A stretch of 64,000 nucleotides of DNA from NCBI RefSeq assembly GCF_003600645.1, contig NZ_CP032482.1:1240001-1304000 (forward strand). The letters run 5' to 3'. Below, one piece after another: positions 10,660-23,753 of this stretch. The stretch's first letter is position 1; every line of letters begins with the position of its first letter. The DNA is from Yersinia rochesterensis (lineage in GTDB: Bacteria; Pseudomonadota; Gammaproteobacteria; Enterobacterales; Enterobacteriaceae). The notes under the pieces were generated by a model. The model searched no databases and was not told the DNA's origin. It saw only the letters and a list, made by a program, of their open reading frames with translations. The translations under genes and the position numbers were made by a program.

Positions 10660-11760
10660 ATGTTATGGAAGATTAAGGTGTTTATGATCAGCGCAGTGGC
10701 ACTGGCGGCTTTCTCTATGTCCGCTCAATCCGCAGCGCAACCCCCAGTTTATTACCCCGCTGATTATCAAAAAATTGTAGAAGGTGCCCAAAAGGAGGGC
10801 AAAGTGGTGGTGTATGCCTCCACGGATATCAAAGCTGCCGCCCCACTGATTAAGGGTTTTGAAGCCGCCTATCCGAGGATTAAAGTTGAATATAACGACA
10901 TGAATAGCACCGAGTTATACAACCGTTATATCAGTGAACAAGCATCGGGCAGTGGTAGTGGTGACGTGGTGTGGAGTTCCTCTATGGATACTGCCCTGAA
11001 ATTGGCGATTGATTATGCGCAGGAATATCTCTCGCCAGAACAGCAAGAATTGCCCACATGGGCGGTATGGAAAAATAAAGCCTATGGCACCACTTACGAG
11101 CCGGTGGTGTTTATTTATAACAAGCGGCTGATACCGCCAGCCGACTTCCCAACCACCCACGCCGCCCTGGCCAAATTTATCGCCAGCCAGCCGGATAAAT
11201 TCAAAAAGAAAGTCACCACCTATGATATTGAAAAGTCAGGTTTAGGATTCATGCTGTCAGTACAGGATTTCAAAGCTGATCCTAACTATTTCGCGACCTT
11301 GGCGGATATGGCCAAAGGGGGGCTGACAGTGCAGTCTTCCACCGGCACGATGATGGAAAGAGTGTCATCCGGCGAAAATCTGATTGGTTTCAATCTCCTC
11401 GGTTCTTACGCGGAAGCTCGAGCCAAAACCGACCCTTCTCTTGGGATTGCCTACCCGCAGGACTACACCTTGGTGCTGTCGCGCGTCATTTTCATCAGTA
11501 AAAATGCAGGCAATAATAATGCGGCCAAACTGTGGCTTAATTATGTGCTATCGGAAAAAGGCCAAAATATTTTGGCTAATCAGTCCGATATTCCTTCTAT
11601 CCGCAATGATATCGACGGCAGTAATGACATCGACGGGATGACCAAAAAACTGGGGGCGGCACTCAAGCCTATCCCGGTTGATGAAAGTCTCTTGGAATAT
11701 ATGGGGCAGGCTAAGCGTCTGGACTATATCAAGCAATGGCGTCTTGCTGCGGCGAAATAA
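10660..11760 (+). CDS. ABC transporter periplasmic binding protein (iron/Fbp-like type)
   Basis: A 366-residue class-II extracellular solute-binding protein. The signal peptide covers about residues 1-26 (KVFMISAVALAAFSMSAQS). The mature protein has the GKVVVYASTD and IKGFEAAYPRIKVEYND blocks typical of the Fbp/AfuA ferric-iron group. The adjacent fused permease also fits that group. Ligands in the family range from ferric iron to phosphorylated or phosphonate compounds, so the substrate remains uncertain. The ATG follows a TTGGAGTT site, and the permease gene begins 89 bases downstream. Confidence 0.82.
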   Translation: MLWKIKVFMISAVALAAFSMSAQSAAQPPVYYPADYQKIVEGAQKEGKVVVYASTDIKAAAPLIKGFEAAYPRIKVEYNDMNSTELYNRYISEQASGSGSGDVVWSSSMDTALKLAIDYAQEYLSPEQQELPTWAVWKNKAYGTTYEPVVFIYNKRLIPPADFPTTHAALAKFIASQPDKFKKKVTTYDIEKSGLGFMLSVQDFKADPNYFATLADMAKGGLTVQSSTGTMMERVSSGENLIGFNLLGSYAEARAKTDPSLGIAYPQDYTLVLSRVIFISKNAGNNNAAKLWLNYVLSEKGQNILANQSDIPSIRNDIDGSNDIDGMTKKLGAALKPIPVDESLLEYMGQAKRLDYIKQWRLAAAK

Positions 11761-11849
11761 AGGCCTCCTCTGGTGCGTATTGCCGATGGCGGTGCGCACC
11801 CCTGATTTACCCTTTGTTATTCATGGATATCTAACCCACAGGACTCATT

Positions 11850-13619
11850 ATGAAAGCATTGCGCAGAAAGTGGCAGGGCTTGCCGCGCGGCTTGGTAGTG
11901 TTGATAACAACATTGGTTATTTACATACCGCTGTCATTTATTGTTATTCAAAGTTTCCTTTCAGCCCCTTTCTTCTCACCCGCCAAAGTGCTCAGCTTCG
12001 AAGCATTCCGCTTTATTTTTGCTGATCCTGATTTTTATAAGGCACTGAAAAGCGGATTTATTCTGGCCTTCGGGCTGGTGGTTATTGCTATTCCGCTCGG
12101 GGGGATCCTGGCCTTTCTGATGGTCAGGACGGACTTACCGGGGCGGCGGATAATAGAACCCTTAATTTTGGTGCCTATTTTTGTTTCCCCGATGGTGCTG
12201 GCGTTTGGTTACGTGGTGGCGGTCGGGCCGGTGGGCTTTATGTCCTTGTGGGCGGAAACCTTACTGGGCGTGGTGCCGTGGAATATTTATGCCATGTCCA
12301 GCATTGTGGTGATTGCCGGCTTAACGCATGTTCCCCATGCTTATTTGTATATCTCATCGGCATTACGCAGTGTGGGTTCTGATGTTGAAGAAGCCGCGCG
12401 CACGGCGGGGGCCTCTCCTCTACAGGTCATGAGTTCGGTGAGTTTGCCGATGGTGCGCCCGTCAATCCTCTATGCCACGGTATTACTGTTCTTCCTCGGG
12501 CTGGAAGTGTTTGGGCTGATGTTGGTATTGGGTGATCCTGAGGGCAACCTGGTGCTGGCAACTTATCTCTACCAGTTGACCAATAAACTGGGTACTCCGT
12601 CCTACCATCTAATGGCCGCGGTTGCCGTGGTGCTTATCTGCATCACTATTCCGTTAGTGATGTTACAGCGCGTATTGATGCGCACCGCTAATCGTTTCGT
12701 GACAGTCAAAGGCAAAGCTGCTCAGGCGCGACTCTTACCATTGGGCAAATGGCGTTGGGTGGCGGGGGGCGTGGTGGCCTTTTGGCTAACCGTCACTATT
12801 GGCGTCCCGCTGCTGGGGGTGGTGCTGCGCGCTTTTGTGTCCAACTGGGGGGTGGGGATATCTATCTGGGATGAGTTATCTATCGAGACTTTCCGCACTA
12901 TTTGGCAGCAACCTAATCTGTTGCGCGCTATCGTCAACTCAATGGCCATCGGGGTGTTCGGCGGTGCGCTGGCGGTTATCTGTTATCTGTTTATCGGCAT
13001 TGCCATGCACCGCAAGCCGGATGGCGTCACGCGCTTTCTCGACTACAGCGTGCTGGTGCCGCGTGCGGTTCCGGGCTTGCTGGCGGGGCTGGCATTCCTC
13101 TGGGTCTTCCTGTTTTTGCCAATGTGGCTGGATAACTCATTGAAAGAGGGCTGGTTATCTGTCTTGCCGATGGCTGAATGGTTGCGGGAACATCTGGTGG
13201 TGTGGCTCCGTTCTTTGCGCAGCACCATCTTCAGCGTTTGGTTGGCCTACACCGTGGTGTGGATGGCCTATGGTCTACGGCTGATTTCCTCGACATTGCT
13301 ACAAGTGGGGCCAGAGTTGGAAGAAGCGGCGCGCAGCAATGGGGCCAGCCGGGGCCAGGTCACTCGCCATGTCACCATTCCGTTAGCCCGCTATGGTCTG
13401 ATTGGCTCGTGGTTGCTGATGTTCTTGATTTTTGAGCGCGAATATTCCACCGGGGTTTATCTGCTTTCTCCGGGGACGGAAACGATCGGCTCAATGTTGG
13501 TCTCGCTGTGGGCGGCTGGTGCGATTGATATCGTCGCCGCACTCTCTTTTATTAATATCCTGCTGGTGGTGTTGGGGCTGGGTGTTGCATTGCGCTTTGG
13601 AGTTAAATTAAATGATTGA
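11850..13619 (+). CDS. ABC transporter permease, two fused membrane domains
   Basis: A 589-residue inner-membrane protein with about 12 membrane helices in two homologous halves. Each half carries an EAA loop that contacts the ATPase: EEAARTAGASPLQVMSSVSLP in the first half and EEAARSNGASRGQVTRHVTIP in the second. The two-in-one arrangement is typical of FbpB/SfuB-type iron importers. The stop codon overlaps the ATPase gene by eight bases. Transport of ferric iron is a family-based inference. Confidence 0.87.
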   Translation: MKALRRKWQGLPRGLVVLITTLVIYIPLSFIVIQSFLSAPFFSPAKVLSFEAFRFIFADPDFYKALKSGFILAFGLVVIAIPLGGILAFLMVRTDLPGRRIIEPLILVPIFVSPMVLAFGYVVAVGPVGFMSLWAETLLGVVPWNIYAMSSIVVIAGLTHVPHAYLYISSALRSVGSDVEEAARTAGASPLQVMSSVSLPMVRPSILYATVLLFFLGLEVFGLMLVLGDPEGNLVLATYLYQLTNKLGTPSYHLMAAVAVVLICITIPLVMLQRVLMRTANRFVTVKGKAAQARLLPLGKWRWVAGGVVAFWLTVTIGVPLLGVVLRAFVSNWGVGISIWDELSIETFRTIWQQPNLLRAIVNSMAIGVFGGALAVICYLFIGIAMHRKPDGVTRFLDYSVLVPRAVPGLLAGLAFLWVFLFLPMWLDNSLKEGWLSVLPMAEWLREHLVVWLRSLRSTIFSVWLAYTVVWMAYGLRLISSTLLQVGPELEEAARSNGASRGQVTRHVTIPLARYGLIGSWLLMFLIFEREYSTGVYLLSPGTETIGSMLVSLWAAGAIDIVAALSFINILLVVLGLGVALRFGVKLND

Positions 13620-14682
13620 ACTTTCAGTAGATAACTTGCATTTAACTTATGGCGATAACCCCGTATTAAAAGGGGTATCGATGCAATTAAAGCGCGGTGA
13701 GGTCGTCTCACTGCTGGGGCCATCGGGGAGTGGCAAAACGACGTTATTGCGGGCAGTTGCCGGGCTGGAAAAGCCGGTGCAAGGGTGCATTATCATTGGT
13801 GAAAATACAGTTTATGACGGTATGTCGCGCCATGAAATCCCTGCTGAAGAACGCAATCTGGGCTTGGTGTTCCAGTCTTATGCTTTGTGGCCACATAAAA
13901 CGGTGTTTGAGAATATTGCTTACCCGTTGAAATTACGCAAAATCTCGGCGGTAGAAATCACCCGACGGGTACAAAATGTACTGGATCAATTGGGACTGGG
14001 GGAATTGGGCCATCGTCATCCTCACCAACTTTCCGGTGGTCAGCAGCAACGTGTAGCCATTGGTCGAGCACTGATTTACAACCCGCCGGTGATTTTGCTG
14101 GATGAGCCGCTGTCGAATCTGGACGCCAAACTGCGCGAAGAAGCGCGGGTATTCTTGCGCGAATTGATCATTAAACTCGGCTTGTCCGCACTTATGGTCA
14201 CCCATGACCAAAACGAGGCCATGGCAATATCGGATCGTATCTTATTGCTTAATAATGGGAAAATTGAGCAGCAAGGTACGCCACAGGAAATGTACGGCTC
14301 GCCATCGACGTTATTCACGGCTGAATTTATGGGCAGCAATAACCGCTTACACGGCAAGGTTACGCAGGTACATGAGGGTAAGGCGCGAATCGAGGGTAAA
14401 GATTGGGCCTTATGGGGACGGGCTGCTGAGGGGGTTATTGCTGGTCAGGAGGGGACGGCGGTGATCCGTGTGGAGCGCGTCTGTCTAGGGGATGACCCGA
14501 ATGGCAACCAACTGACTTTACCTCTGCTAACCAGCATGTATCTGGGAGACCGCTGGGAATACCTGTTCCGCACGGCGGCTGAGGATTTTGTCATCCGTGC
14601 TTATGGCGCGAAAGTGGGGCAGGAAGAACTCTGCCAGCTCTCTTTGCCTGTGGAGCATTTATGGGTCTTCCCTAAAGTGTAA
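13612..14682 (+). CDS. ABC transporter ATP-binding protein
   Basis: A 356-residue importer ATPase. Walker [10 protein letters not shown] lies near residue 38, the signature LSGGQQQR near 138 and the Walker B ILLDEPLSNLD directly after. The switch His is in VTHDQNEA, and a C-terminal TOBE-like regulatory domain covers about 240-356. It overlaps the permease gene and completes a three-gene uptake operon. The sequence resembles FbpC/PotA-type subunits. Substrate follows from the binding protein and is unproven. Confidence 0.9.
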   Translation: MIELSVDNLHLTYGDNPVLKGVSMQLKRGEVVSLLGPSGSGKTTLLRAVAGLEKPVQGCIIIGENTVYDGMSRHEIPAEERNLGLVFQSYALWPHKTVFENIAYPLKLRKISAVEITRRVQNVLDQLGLGELGHRHPHQLSGGQQQRVAIGRALIYNPPVILLDEPLSNLDAKLREEARVFLRELIIKLGLSALMVTHDQNEAMAISDRILLLNNGKIEQQGTPQEMYGSPSTLFTAEFMGSNNRLHGKVTQVHEGKARIEGKDWALWGRAAEGVIAGQEGTAVIRVERVCLGDDPNGNQLTLPLLTSMYLGDRWEYLFRTAAEDFVIRAYGAKVGQEELCQLSLPVEHLWVFPKV

Positions 14683-14714
14683 ATCTGCCTTGCAGCATTA
14701 ATAAACTGGGTGAC

Positions 14715-14747
14715 CCCGGCCAGCTTCCCCCAAAGTAGGCCGGGTTT
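14715..14747 (+). terminator. Terminator after the ABC transporter operon
   Basis: Perfect seven-base stem CCCGGCC/GGCCGGG with a 16-base loop, followed by TTTG. It lies 33 bases after the ATPase stop. The T run is short. Confidence 0.65.
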
Positions 14748-14788
14748 GTCGCCCATTCGCTGGCTTTCTCATTCGGCGGTTTTCAATT

Positions 14789-14816
14789 TTGACTGTTCAA
14801 AAAATAGGCGTATAAT
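14789..14816 (+). promoter_or_regulatory. Sigma-70 promoter of ypfM
   Basis: A -35 box TTGACT (14789-14794) and a perfect -10 box TATAAT (14811-14816) are separated by 16 bases. Transcription should start near 14823, about 20 bases before the ypfM start codon. Confidence 0.8.
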
Positions 14817-14842
14817 GAGTCGCGATAATTGAAGAGGAAGTT

Positions 14843-14905
14843 ATGGTCGATTTTGAATTAAGTACGTGGAAAGAGTTTATCGAGGCTATGCTGCGCAAGG
14901 CATAA
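14843..14905 (+). CDS. ypfM: 20-residue microprotein YpfM
   Basis: A very short gene encoding 20 residues containing the core ELSTWKEFIEAMLRKA. It matches the 19-residue E. coli YpfM, whose equivalent core is ELGNWKDFIEVMLRK. Support comes from a strong ribosome site (GAGGAAG seven bases before ATG), a near-consensus promoter upstream and an intrinsic terminator downstream. Its location next to acrD on the opposite strand matches E. coli. The peptide is probably one amphipathic helix. Function is unknown. Confidence 0.9.
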   Translation: MVDFELSTWKEFIEAMLRKA

Positions 14906-14984
14906 GCGAATAAACCAGCAGTAAGAATTGATATCTTTTGTTGTTTTATCGATACACACCAAGGGGCGAGGCTTCGCTCGCAGA

Positions 14985-15016
14985 AAGGCAGAAACTTTAT
15001 AGCTTCTGCCTTTTTT
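14985..15016 (+). terminator. Rho-independent terminator of ypfM
   Basis: Nine-base stem AAGGCAGAA/TTCTGCCTT with a ten-base loop ending in six T. The transcript from the ypfM promoter would be about 190 bases, so most of it is 3' untranslated sequence. Confidence 0.85.
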
Positions 15017-15017
15017 A

Positions 15018-15057
15018 TGCCCGTCATCTTTCAAGCCGCCGGTTTTCAAGCCGCCAG
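15018..15057. repeat. ERIC end fragment with a 15-bp duplication
   Basis: GCCCGTCATCTTTCAAGC resembles the outer arm of an ERIC element. The segment TTTCAAGCCGCC occurs twice, at 15029 and 15044. The rest of the element is absent. It lies just before the 3' end of acrD. Confidence 0.4.
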
Positions 15058-15064
15058 TGTTGGC

Positions 15065-18000
15065 CTATTGTTGTTTCACGCGCGGCGGTCTGCCAGGGAA
15101 GCGGCGGCGAACCAAGACAAAGAACAGTGGCACGAAGAAAATAGCCAGCACAGTTGCAGAAATCATCCCGCCCATCACGCCGGTACCCACCGCATGTTGG
15201 CTACCTGAGCCAACGCCTTGACTGATAGCCATCGGCAATACACCAAAGATAAATGCCAGTGATGTCATCAGAATTGGCCGCAACCGCAGGCGGGAAGCTT
15301 CAAGCGTCGCCTCCACCAAATCCTTGCCTTTATGGTTCAACTCACTGGCAAATTCGACAATCAATATGGCATTTTTGGCGGATAGCCCAATAATGGTCAG
15401 CAATCCGACTTGGAAATAGACATCATTTTCCAAGCCCCGCATCCAGGTGGCAGCGACCGCCCCAATCACTCCGAGCGGCACCACTAACATCACCGAGAAG
15501 GGTATCGACCAACTTTCATATAACGCCGCCAGACATAAAAACACCACTAATAGCGAGATAGCATACAACGCCGGCGCTTGTGAGCCAGATAGCCGCTCCT
15601 GATAGGACATTCCCGTCCATTCCAGGCCGAATCCATTGGGCAGTTGTTTAACCAACCCTTCCATCACATTCATGGCGGTACCGGTACTGACGCCCGGAGC
15701 GGCTTCGCCGACAATTTCTAATGCCGAATAGCCGTTGTAGCGCTCCAGCCGCGGCGACCCATATTCCCAGCGGGTGGTAGAAAATGCCGAGAAAGGCACC
15801 ATGCTGCCACTTTTATTGCGCACAAACCATTTGTTGACGTCTTCCGGCAGCATCCGCGCCGTGGCTTCGGATTGGACATACACTTTCTTCACTCGGCCGC
15901 GGTCAACAAAGTCATTAACGTAAGTCGAACCCCACGCGGTTTTTAGCGTGTTGTTAATATCATCCAATGACACGCCCAGTGCTTGTGCTTTGCGCTGATC
16001 AATATCTATCTGCAATTGCGGGCTATCATCTAACCCGTTATGGCGCACGCGAGTCAGCGCGGGGTCTTGGGCAGCCATTTGCAGTAATTGGTCACGGGCG
16101 GCCATCAGTTTATCGTGGCCTAAGCCGCCGTGATCTTGTAATTCCATATCAAAACCTGATGAGCCACCTAAACCTGAAATGGCCGGTGGGCTGCTGACCG
16201 AGACTCGGGCCTCGACAATTTTATTAAACACTTTGGTGGCGCGTTCAATAATGGCAAAAGATGAGTCATTGCTGTCTTTTCGCTGTTCCCAATCTGCCAG
16301 CCGAATGAACAAGCGCGCGACGTTTTGGCCATTACCGCCGGGGCCGGACCCCACGGTAGCGAATACCGACAGCACATTATTTTTCTCTGCTGTCAGGAAG
16401 TAATTCTCGACTTTCTGCACCACTTTGAGTGTTTGTTGCTGAGTGGAGCCGACAGGAAGTTGCACTTGCGCCATAAACACGCCACGGTCTTCCAGCGGCA
16501 AAAATGAAGTCGGTAACTTGATAAACAGCAGTGCCAGCCCACCTAACAGCAATACATACAGCAGCATATAACGCGCACTATGGTGCAATACGCGCGCTAC
16601 GCCCCGCTCGTAGCGGTGCGCATTGCGGTCAAACATGCGGTTAAACCAGCCAAAAAAACCGCGTTTGGCATGATGATGCCCCGGTTTGATGGGTTTGAGC
16701 ATGGTGGCGCAAAGTGCCGGGGTCAGAATCAAAGCCACCAGTACGGAAAGCACCATGGCGGAGACGATAGTAATGGAGAACTGGCGGTAAATGGCCCCGG
16801 TGGTGCCACCGAAGAAAGCCATCGGGATAAACACCGCCGACAGCACCAGCGCAATGCCCACCAGTGCGCCCTGAATTTGCCCCATAGATTTACGGGTGGC
16901 TTCGCGCGGATCAAGCCCTTCTTCGCTCATCACGCGCTCCACGTTTTCCACCACCACGATAGCATCATCGACTAACAGGCCGATGGCTAACACAATGGCA
17001 AACATGGTTAAGGTATTGATACTGAAACCGAATGCCGACAGTATCGCGAAAGTGCCCAATAACACCACCGGCACGGCGATAGTCGGAATGAGTGTGGCGC
17101 GGAAGTTTTGTAAGAACAAATACATCACCAGGAAAACCAGCAAAATGGCTTCCAGCAATGTTTTCACCACATCCTTAATGGAAGCTTTCACAAAGGGGGT
17201 GGTTTCGTAAGCGACTTTTGCCTCAAGGCCATGGGGGAAGAAAGGCGTCAGTTCGGCAATACGCGCTTTCACCAGAGCATCGGTTTGCAATTCGTTGGCA
17301 CCGGAAGCCAACTGAATACTCATCCCCGATGCGGCCTGGCCATTGTAGCGGCTAAGGTAATTGTAATTCTCTGCACCCAATTCGACTTTTGCGACATCAC
17401 CCAAGGTGACCAACGAACCGTCCTGATTGACTCGCAGCGTGATAGCTCTGAATTGCTCGGGTGTTTGCAATTGGGATTGTGCATTAATCGTGGCATTCAA
17501 AGATTGGCTGTCTACCGCGGGCGTCCCCCCAAGCTGGCCCACCGCAATTTGGCTATTTTGTGATTGGATGGCGGTGACAATATCTTGTGTCGTCAGTTGA
17601 TAATTATTGAGCTTATTGGGGTCGAGCCAAATCCGCATTGCATATTGCGAGCCAAAAGCATTGATACTGCCAACCCCTTCGATTCGGCTCAGTGGATCTT
17701 GCAGATTACTGGCGACATAGTCGGCAATATCTTGTTTATCCATGCTGTCATCGGTGGACACAAAGGCCAGCATCATCAAGGTGCTATCACCGGATTTGGA
17801 GACTGAAATACCTTGCTGCTGGACATCCTGCGGCAGTTTTTTGGTCGCCGATTGCAGCTGGTTTTGCACTTGCTGCATAGCTTCATTGGGGTTAGTGCCC
17901 GCCTGGAAAGTCAACGTGACGGTGGCCGTACCTGCGCTGCTGCTTTGTGACGACATATACAGCAAGTTATCCAGCCCGGTCATACTTTGTTCTATGACCT

Positions 18001-18187
18001 GCGTGACAGTATTTTCCAGTGTTTGCGCCGAAGCTCCGGGATAGGAGGCACTAATGCGCACATTTGGCGGTGCAAGGTTGGGATATTGCTCAACCGGGAG
18101 GGTGGAGATTGCCAATGCGCCAGTAAGACACAAAATTATCGCCAATACCCAAGCAAAGATTGGGCGGTCGATGAAAAAATTTGCCAT
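15065..18187 (-). CDS. acrD: RND multidrug efflux transporter AcrD
   Basis: A 1040-residue proton-driven inner-membrane pump of the HAE-1 family. In E. coli it works with AcrA and TolC to expel aminoglycosides and other amphiphilic drugs. It starts [17 protein letters not shown], the family N-terminus. It has 12 membrane helices in two halves, and the proton-relay Asp pair is in [20 protein letters not shown]. The periplasmic [10 protein letters not shown] and [14 protein letters not shown] blocks follow. An upstream extension to 18253 is not supported. No partner adaptor gene is adjacent. Confidence 0.95.
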   Translation of the reverse strand: MANFFIDRPIFAWVLAIILCLTGALAISTLPVEQYPNLAPPNVRISASYPGASAQTLENTVTQVIEQSMTGLDNLLYMSSQSSSAGTATVTLTFQAGTNPNEAMQQVQNQLQSATKKLPQDVQQQGISVSKSGDSTLMMLAFVSTDDSMDKQDIADYVASNLQDPLSRIEGVGSINAFGSQYAMRIWLDPNKLNNYQLTTQDIVTAIQSQNSQIAVGQLGGTPAVDSQSLNATINAQSQLQTPEQFRAITLRVNQDGSLVTLGDVAKVELGAENYNYLSRYNGQAASGMSIQLASGANELQTDALVKARIAELTPFFPHGLEAKVAYETTPFVKASIKDVVKTLLEAILLVFLVMYLFLQNFRATLIPTIAVPVVLLGTFAILSAFGFSINTLTMFAIVLAIGLLVDDAIVVVENVERVMSEEGLDPREATRKSMGQIQGALVGIALVLSAVFIPMAFFGGTTGAIYRQFSITIVSAMVLSVLVALILTPALCATMLKPIKPGHHHAKRGFFGWFNRMFDRNAHRYERGVARVLHHSARYMLLYVLLLGGLALLFIKLPTSFLPLEDRGVFMAQVQLPVGSTQQQTLKVVQKVENYFLTAEKNNVLSVFATVGSGPGGNGQNVARLFIRLADWEQRKDSNDSSFAIIERATKVFNKIVEARVSVSSPPAISGLGGSSGFDMELQDHGGLGHDKLMAARDQLLQMAAQDPALTRVRHNGLDDSPQLQIDIDQRKAQALGVSLDDINNTLKTAWGSTYVNDFVDRGRVKKVYVQSEATARMLPEDVNKWFVRNKSGSMVPFSAFSTTRWEYGSPRLERYNGYSALEIVGEAAPGVSTGTAMNVMEGLVKQLPNGFGLEWTGMSYQERLSGSQAPALYAISLLVVFLCLAALYESWSIPFSVMLVVPLGVIGAVAATWMRGLENDVYFQVGLLTIIGLSAKNAILIVEFASELNHKGKDLVEATLEASRLRLRPILMTSLAFIFGVLPMAISQGVGSGSQHAVGTGVMGGMISATVLAIFFVPLFFVLVRRRFPGRPPRVKQQ

Positions 18188-18398
18188 GCAGTGCCAGCCT
18201 CTCAAGTTAAATGCAGCAGAATCTACCGTGCACTTTACGCGGGAATCCGGCATAAAACGTGAAGAAAATAAGGAGAAGCTGTAAATAACATCGTTAAAAT
18301 TTGAGTTAATTCATCTTGATGGTGATAAGAATGATAAACAGGCGTTTTTTCGGCTATCAAGTAGACTATTGAGTAGCTATCCAACCTAGGAAGGTATT

Positions 18399-18677
18399 AT
18401 GGAACTTAATCCGGTATTTGCTCGTCGTCTCTACCTTTGCTGGCTTATCAGCCGAGGGGAGTCATTGAATGTGCCGCGCTTAATGGAATTGACGGGGTGG
18501 CCGCGGCGCACATTGCAGGATGTCTTGAAAGCGCTGCCAGGATTGGGCATTACAATGACATTTGTGCAGGATGGGGTGCGCAATAATGCTGGATATTACC
18601 GGTTAGATAGCTGGGGGCCACTGAATAAAAAATGGATAGACGATAACCATGTTTTTATTTTAGCAGCCATTGAATAA
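18399..18677 (+). CDS. Small winged helix-turn-helix protein
   Basis: A 92-residue protein whose N-terminal half looks like a winged helix (LMELTGWPRRTLQDVLKALPGLGI). The wing-like segment is AGYYRLDSWGP. Probably DNA binding; target and ligand are unknown. The ATG follows an AGGAAGG ribosome site. It stands alone between acrD (divergent) and narP (convergent). I do not recognise a named gene with confidence. Confidence 0.75.
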   Translation: MELNPVFARRLYLCWLISRGESLNVPRLMELTGWPRRTLQDVLKALPGLGITMTFVQDGVRNNAGYYRLDSWGPLNKKWIDDNHVFILAAIE

Positions 18678-18697
18678 CCTAATAGCTTGGCTGCTAT

Positions 18698-18824
<127 letters not shown>

Positions 18825-18840
18825 GATAATAGGGTAGTTA

Positions 18841-19470
18841 TTAGTATTTTTTATTTTCTAAAAATAGGATGGTTGCCGCAACACGCGAGCGAACATTCAG
18901 TTTCCGTAATAAATTACGAATATGCACTTTTACCGTCTCTTCAGAAATGTGTAACTCAAACGCGACCTGTTTATTGGACATTCCGCGTGCGACCTCTTGC
19001 AAAACATCTAATTCCCGCTCGGTTAATTCAGAGAATGGATTAACCTGTTCGTGTCGGGAAGATAAATATTGTGTGACCTCATCACTGAATACTTTCTCAC
19101 CCTTTGCAGCAAGGCGGATATTTTCTAGCAATATTTCAGGTTCGCTGTCTTTGAGCAGGTAGCCATCTGCACCAGCATCTATCATTGCATACACATCACT
19201 GCGCGCATCAGAGACAGTCAAAACAATAATTCGCGCATCTATGCCTTCATTGCGTAATGCTTTCAAGGTATCCAGCCCAGACATTCCTTTCATGTTCAGA
19301 TCAAGCAGAATGACATCCGGCTGACACGCGGCCGCTTTGGTAATAGCATCGCTGCCGCAGTTGGCTTCAGCAATCACATTAAAATTGCTATCCAGTTCAA
19401 GTAACTGTTTTATCCCACGGCGCATGAGAGGATGATCATCAACGATCATAATGGTGTGATTTTGGGTCAT
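18841..19470 (-). CDS. narP: Nitrate/nitrite response regulator NarP
   Basis: A 209-residue LuxR/NarL-type response regulator. The receiver domain has acidic residues MIVDDHP and phosphoacceptor D57 in VILLDLNMKG. The C-terminal helix-turn-helix reads LTERELDVLQEVARGMSNKQVA and ISEETVKVHIRNLLRKLNV. Sequence is closer to NarP than to NarL (GMSGLDTL, LRKLNVRSRVAATILFL). The ATG at 19470 is chosen by alignment. It diverges from the nap operon it probably activates. No NarQ-type sensor gene is in the window. Confidence 0.93.
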   Translation of the reverse strand: MTQNHTIMIVDDHPLMRRGIKQLLELDSNFNVIAEANCGSDAITKAAACQPDVILLDLNMKGMSGLDTLKALRNEGIDARIIVLTVSDARSDVYAMIDAGADGYLLKDSEPEILLENIRLAAKGEKVFSDEVTQYLSSRHEQVNPFSELTERELDVLQEVARGMSNKQVAFELHISEETVKVHIRNLLRKLNVRSRVAATILFLENKKY

Positions 19471-19764
19471 GATAAGTAAGGTCCCTGTAACCAATAACAT
19501 TAAATGATTGGCTGTTGATCGTGGATTATTTGGGGTCGTTAATTTGGCCGACCATGTTATCCATCATAGTTAGTTTAACCACGCTTTGAGTGTACCTTAA
19601 AACGCCGGCCAAATTCATTTAACAGCGGCAATTTATCTGAAGAATAATGACTAAATTGCATTTCTTTTTGATAGCGATTCTCATCAAATGAATCGTTATA
19701 TAAAAAATGTAATAACGCAAATAGATTTAACAGTGAGAAACCACGCAAATAACCACTAAATTAA

Positions 19765-19778
19765 TTGATCTTGCTCAA
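19765..19778 (+). promoter_or_regulatory. Candidate FNR site upstream of napF
   Basis: TTGATCTTGCTCAA matches the FNR consensus TTGAT-N4-ATCAA at nine of ten positions. It lies about 195 bases before the napF start in the 502-base narP-napF gap. Anaerobic activation of nap by FNR and NarP is known in E. coli. A TACTCAT heptamer, like a NarP half-site, lies at 19818. Confidence 0.6.
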
Positions 19779-19972
19779 TATCTACCGACGATTAACTCTA
19801 AAGAGTAATTATTTTATTACTCATTATTCTGTATCTAATACCTCAACACTGGGGAATCTTCTTTAATACAAATAAGAATTATTATCATTATATTGGTGTA
19901 ACTCACCAAGCTTTAAATGAACACTTAGCTCACGTATACGCACGCGCGCCAGTAGATGTTAAGGATATCAGC

Positions 19973-20465
19973 ATGACTGATTTATCACGGCGTAAATTGT
20001 TGACTGGCTTTTGGCAAGCCGGTAAGCAGCAGCCCTCAGTGATTCGGCCACCGTGGTCAGTCATCGAAAGCGATTTTATTGCTGGCTGTACGCGTTGCCA
20101 TGACTGTGTTGCCACTTGTGAAACTGGCGTGTTGATTGCTGGTAGTGGTGGGTTCCCCGAAATAGATTTTCAGCGTGCCGAGTGCAATTTCTGTCAAGCC
20201 TGTGTACAGGCCTGTGAAGCGGATGTTTTCACCGCGACCGCACTGCCCGCCTGGTCGCTAAAAATCAACATATCAGACTGCTGTTTACCTTTTCACAATA
20301 TTGAATGTCGCAGTTGTCAGGACAGTTGTGAAACGCGGGCGATTAAATTCCGCCCACGGCTAAATGGTATTGCTCAACCCGAATTAGACCTTCCTGCTTG
20401 TACCGGCTGTGGTGCCTGTGTACCCAGTTGCCCAGTCCAGGCAGTAACCCTCACCCGGAGTGAAG

Positions 20466-20476
<11 letters not shown>
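19973..20476 (+). CDS. napF: Ferredoxin-type protein NapF
   Basis: A 167-residue cytosolic iron-sulfur protein that helps mature or energise the periplasmic nitrate reductase. Cys clusters are CTRCHDCVATC, CNFCQACVQAC, CRSCQDSCE and CTGCGACVPSC, enough for about four [4Fe-4S] centres. It starts MTDLSRRKLLTGFW after an AAGGATAT site, and the twin-Arg-like start is usual for NapF. First gene of napFDABC; it overlaps napD by 11 bases. Confidence 0.95.
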
Positions 20477-23224
<2,748 letters not shown>

Positions 23225-23258
23225 TTGTGCAAAAGACGCGGTCTTTCAGGAGAAAATA

Positions 23259-23726
23259 ATGAATAACACGATGTTTCATGCATTCAGCCGCCGGGTAATC
23301 TCTGTGATATCACTACTGGCGGTGTTGGTAGTGGCCGGTGTTGTTAATGCTGCCAGCAATGTCGAGATGGATTTAAGCCAATCGCCCGAGGTCTCCGGCA
23401 CGGCGGAGGGGACGGTGAAAATGCCCAAACAGCAACAGCGGATGGCACTGAACTATGTTAACCAACCGCCGATGGTGCCACACAGTGTGGATGGTTATCA
23501 GGTCAGCAAAAACACCAACCGCTGTCTACAATGCCACGGTGTTGAACATTACCGGGCTACGGGCGCGCCGCGTGTGAGCCCAACCCACTTTATTGACCGC
23601 GATGGCAAGGTATCGAGTGAAGTTTCGCCGCGTCGCTACTTCTGCTTGCAATGCCATGTGCCGCAAACTGATGCAGCACCAATTGTCGGTAATAGCTTCC
23701 AGCCAGCACCTGGTTTTGGTCAATAA
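23259..23726 (+). CDS. napB: Diheme cytochrome c NapB
   Basis: A 155-residue periplasmic small subunit of nitrate reductase that passes electrons from NapC to NapA. The signal peptide covers about residues 1-32. Two heme-binding CXXCH motifs are present, RCLQCHG and FCLQCHV. The ATG at 23259 follows a CAGGAG ribosome site and gives the usual length. It begins 34 bases after napA, where E. coli has napGH in between. Confidence 0.95.
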   Translation: MNNTMFHAFSRRVISVISLLAVLVVAGVVNAASNVEMDLSQSPEVSGTAEGTVKMPKQQQRMALNYVNQPPMVPHSVDGYQVSKNTNRCLQCHGVEHYRATGAPRVSPTHFIDRDGKVSSEVSPRRYFCLQCHVPQTDAAPIVGNSFQPAPGFGQ

Positions 23727-23753
23727 GTAAGATGGTTATTGTGAGAATAAACA

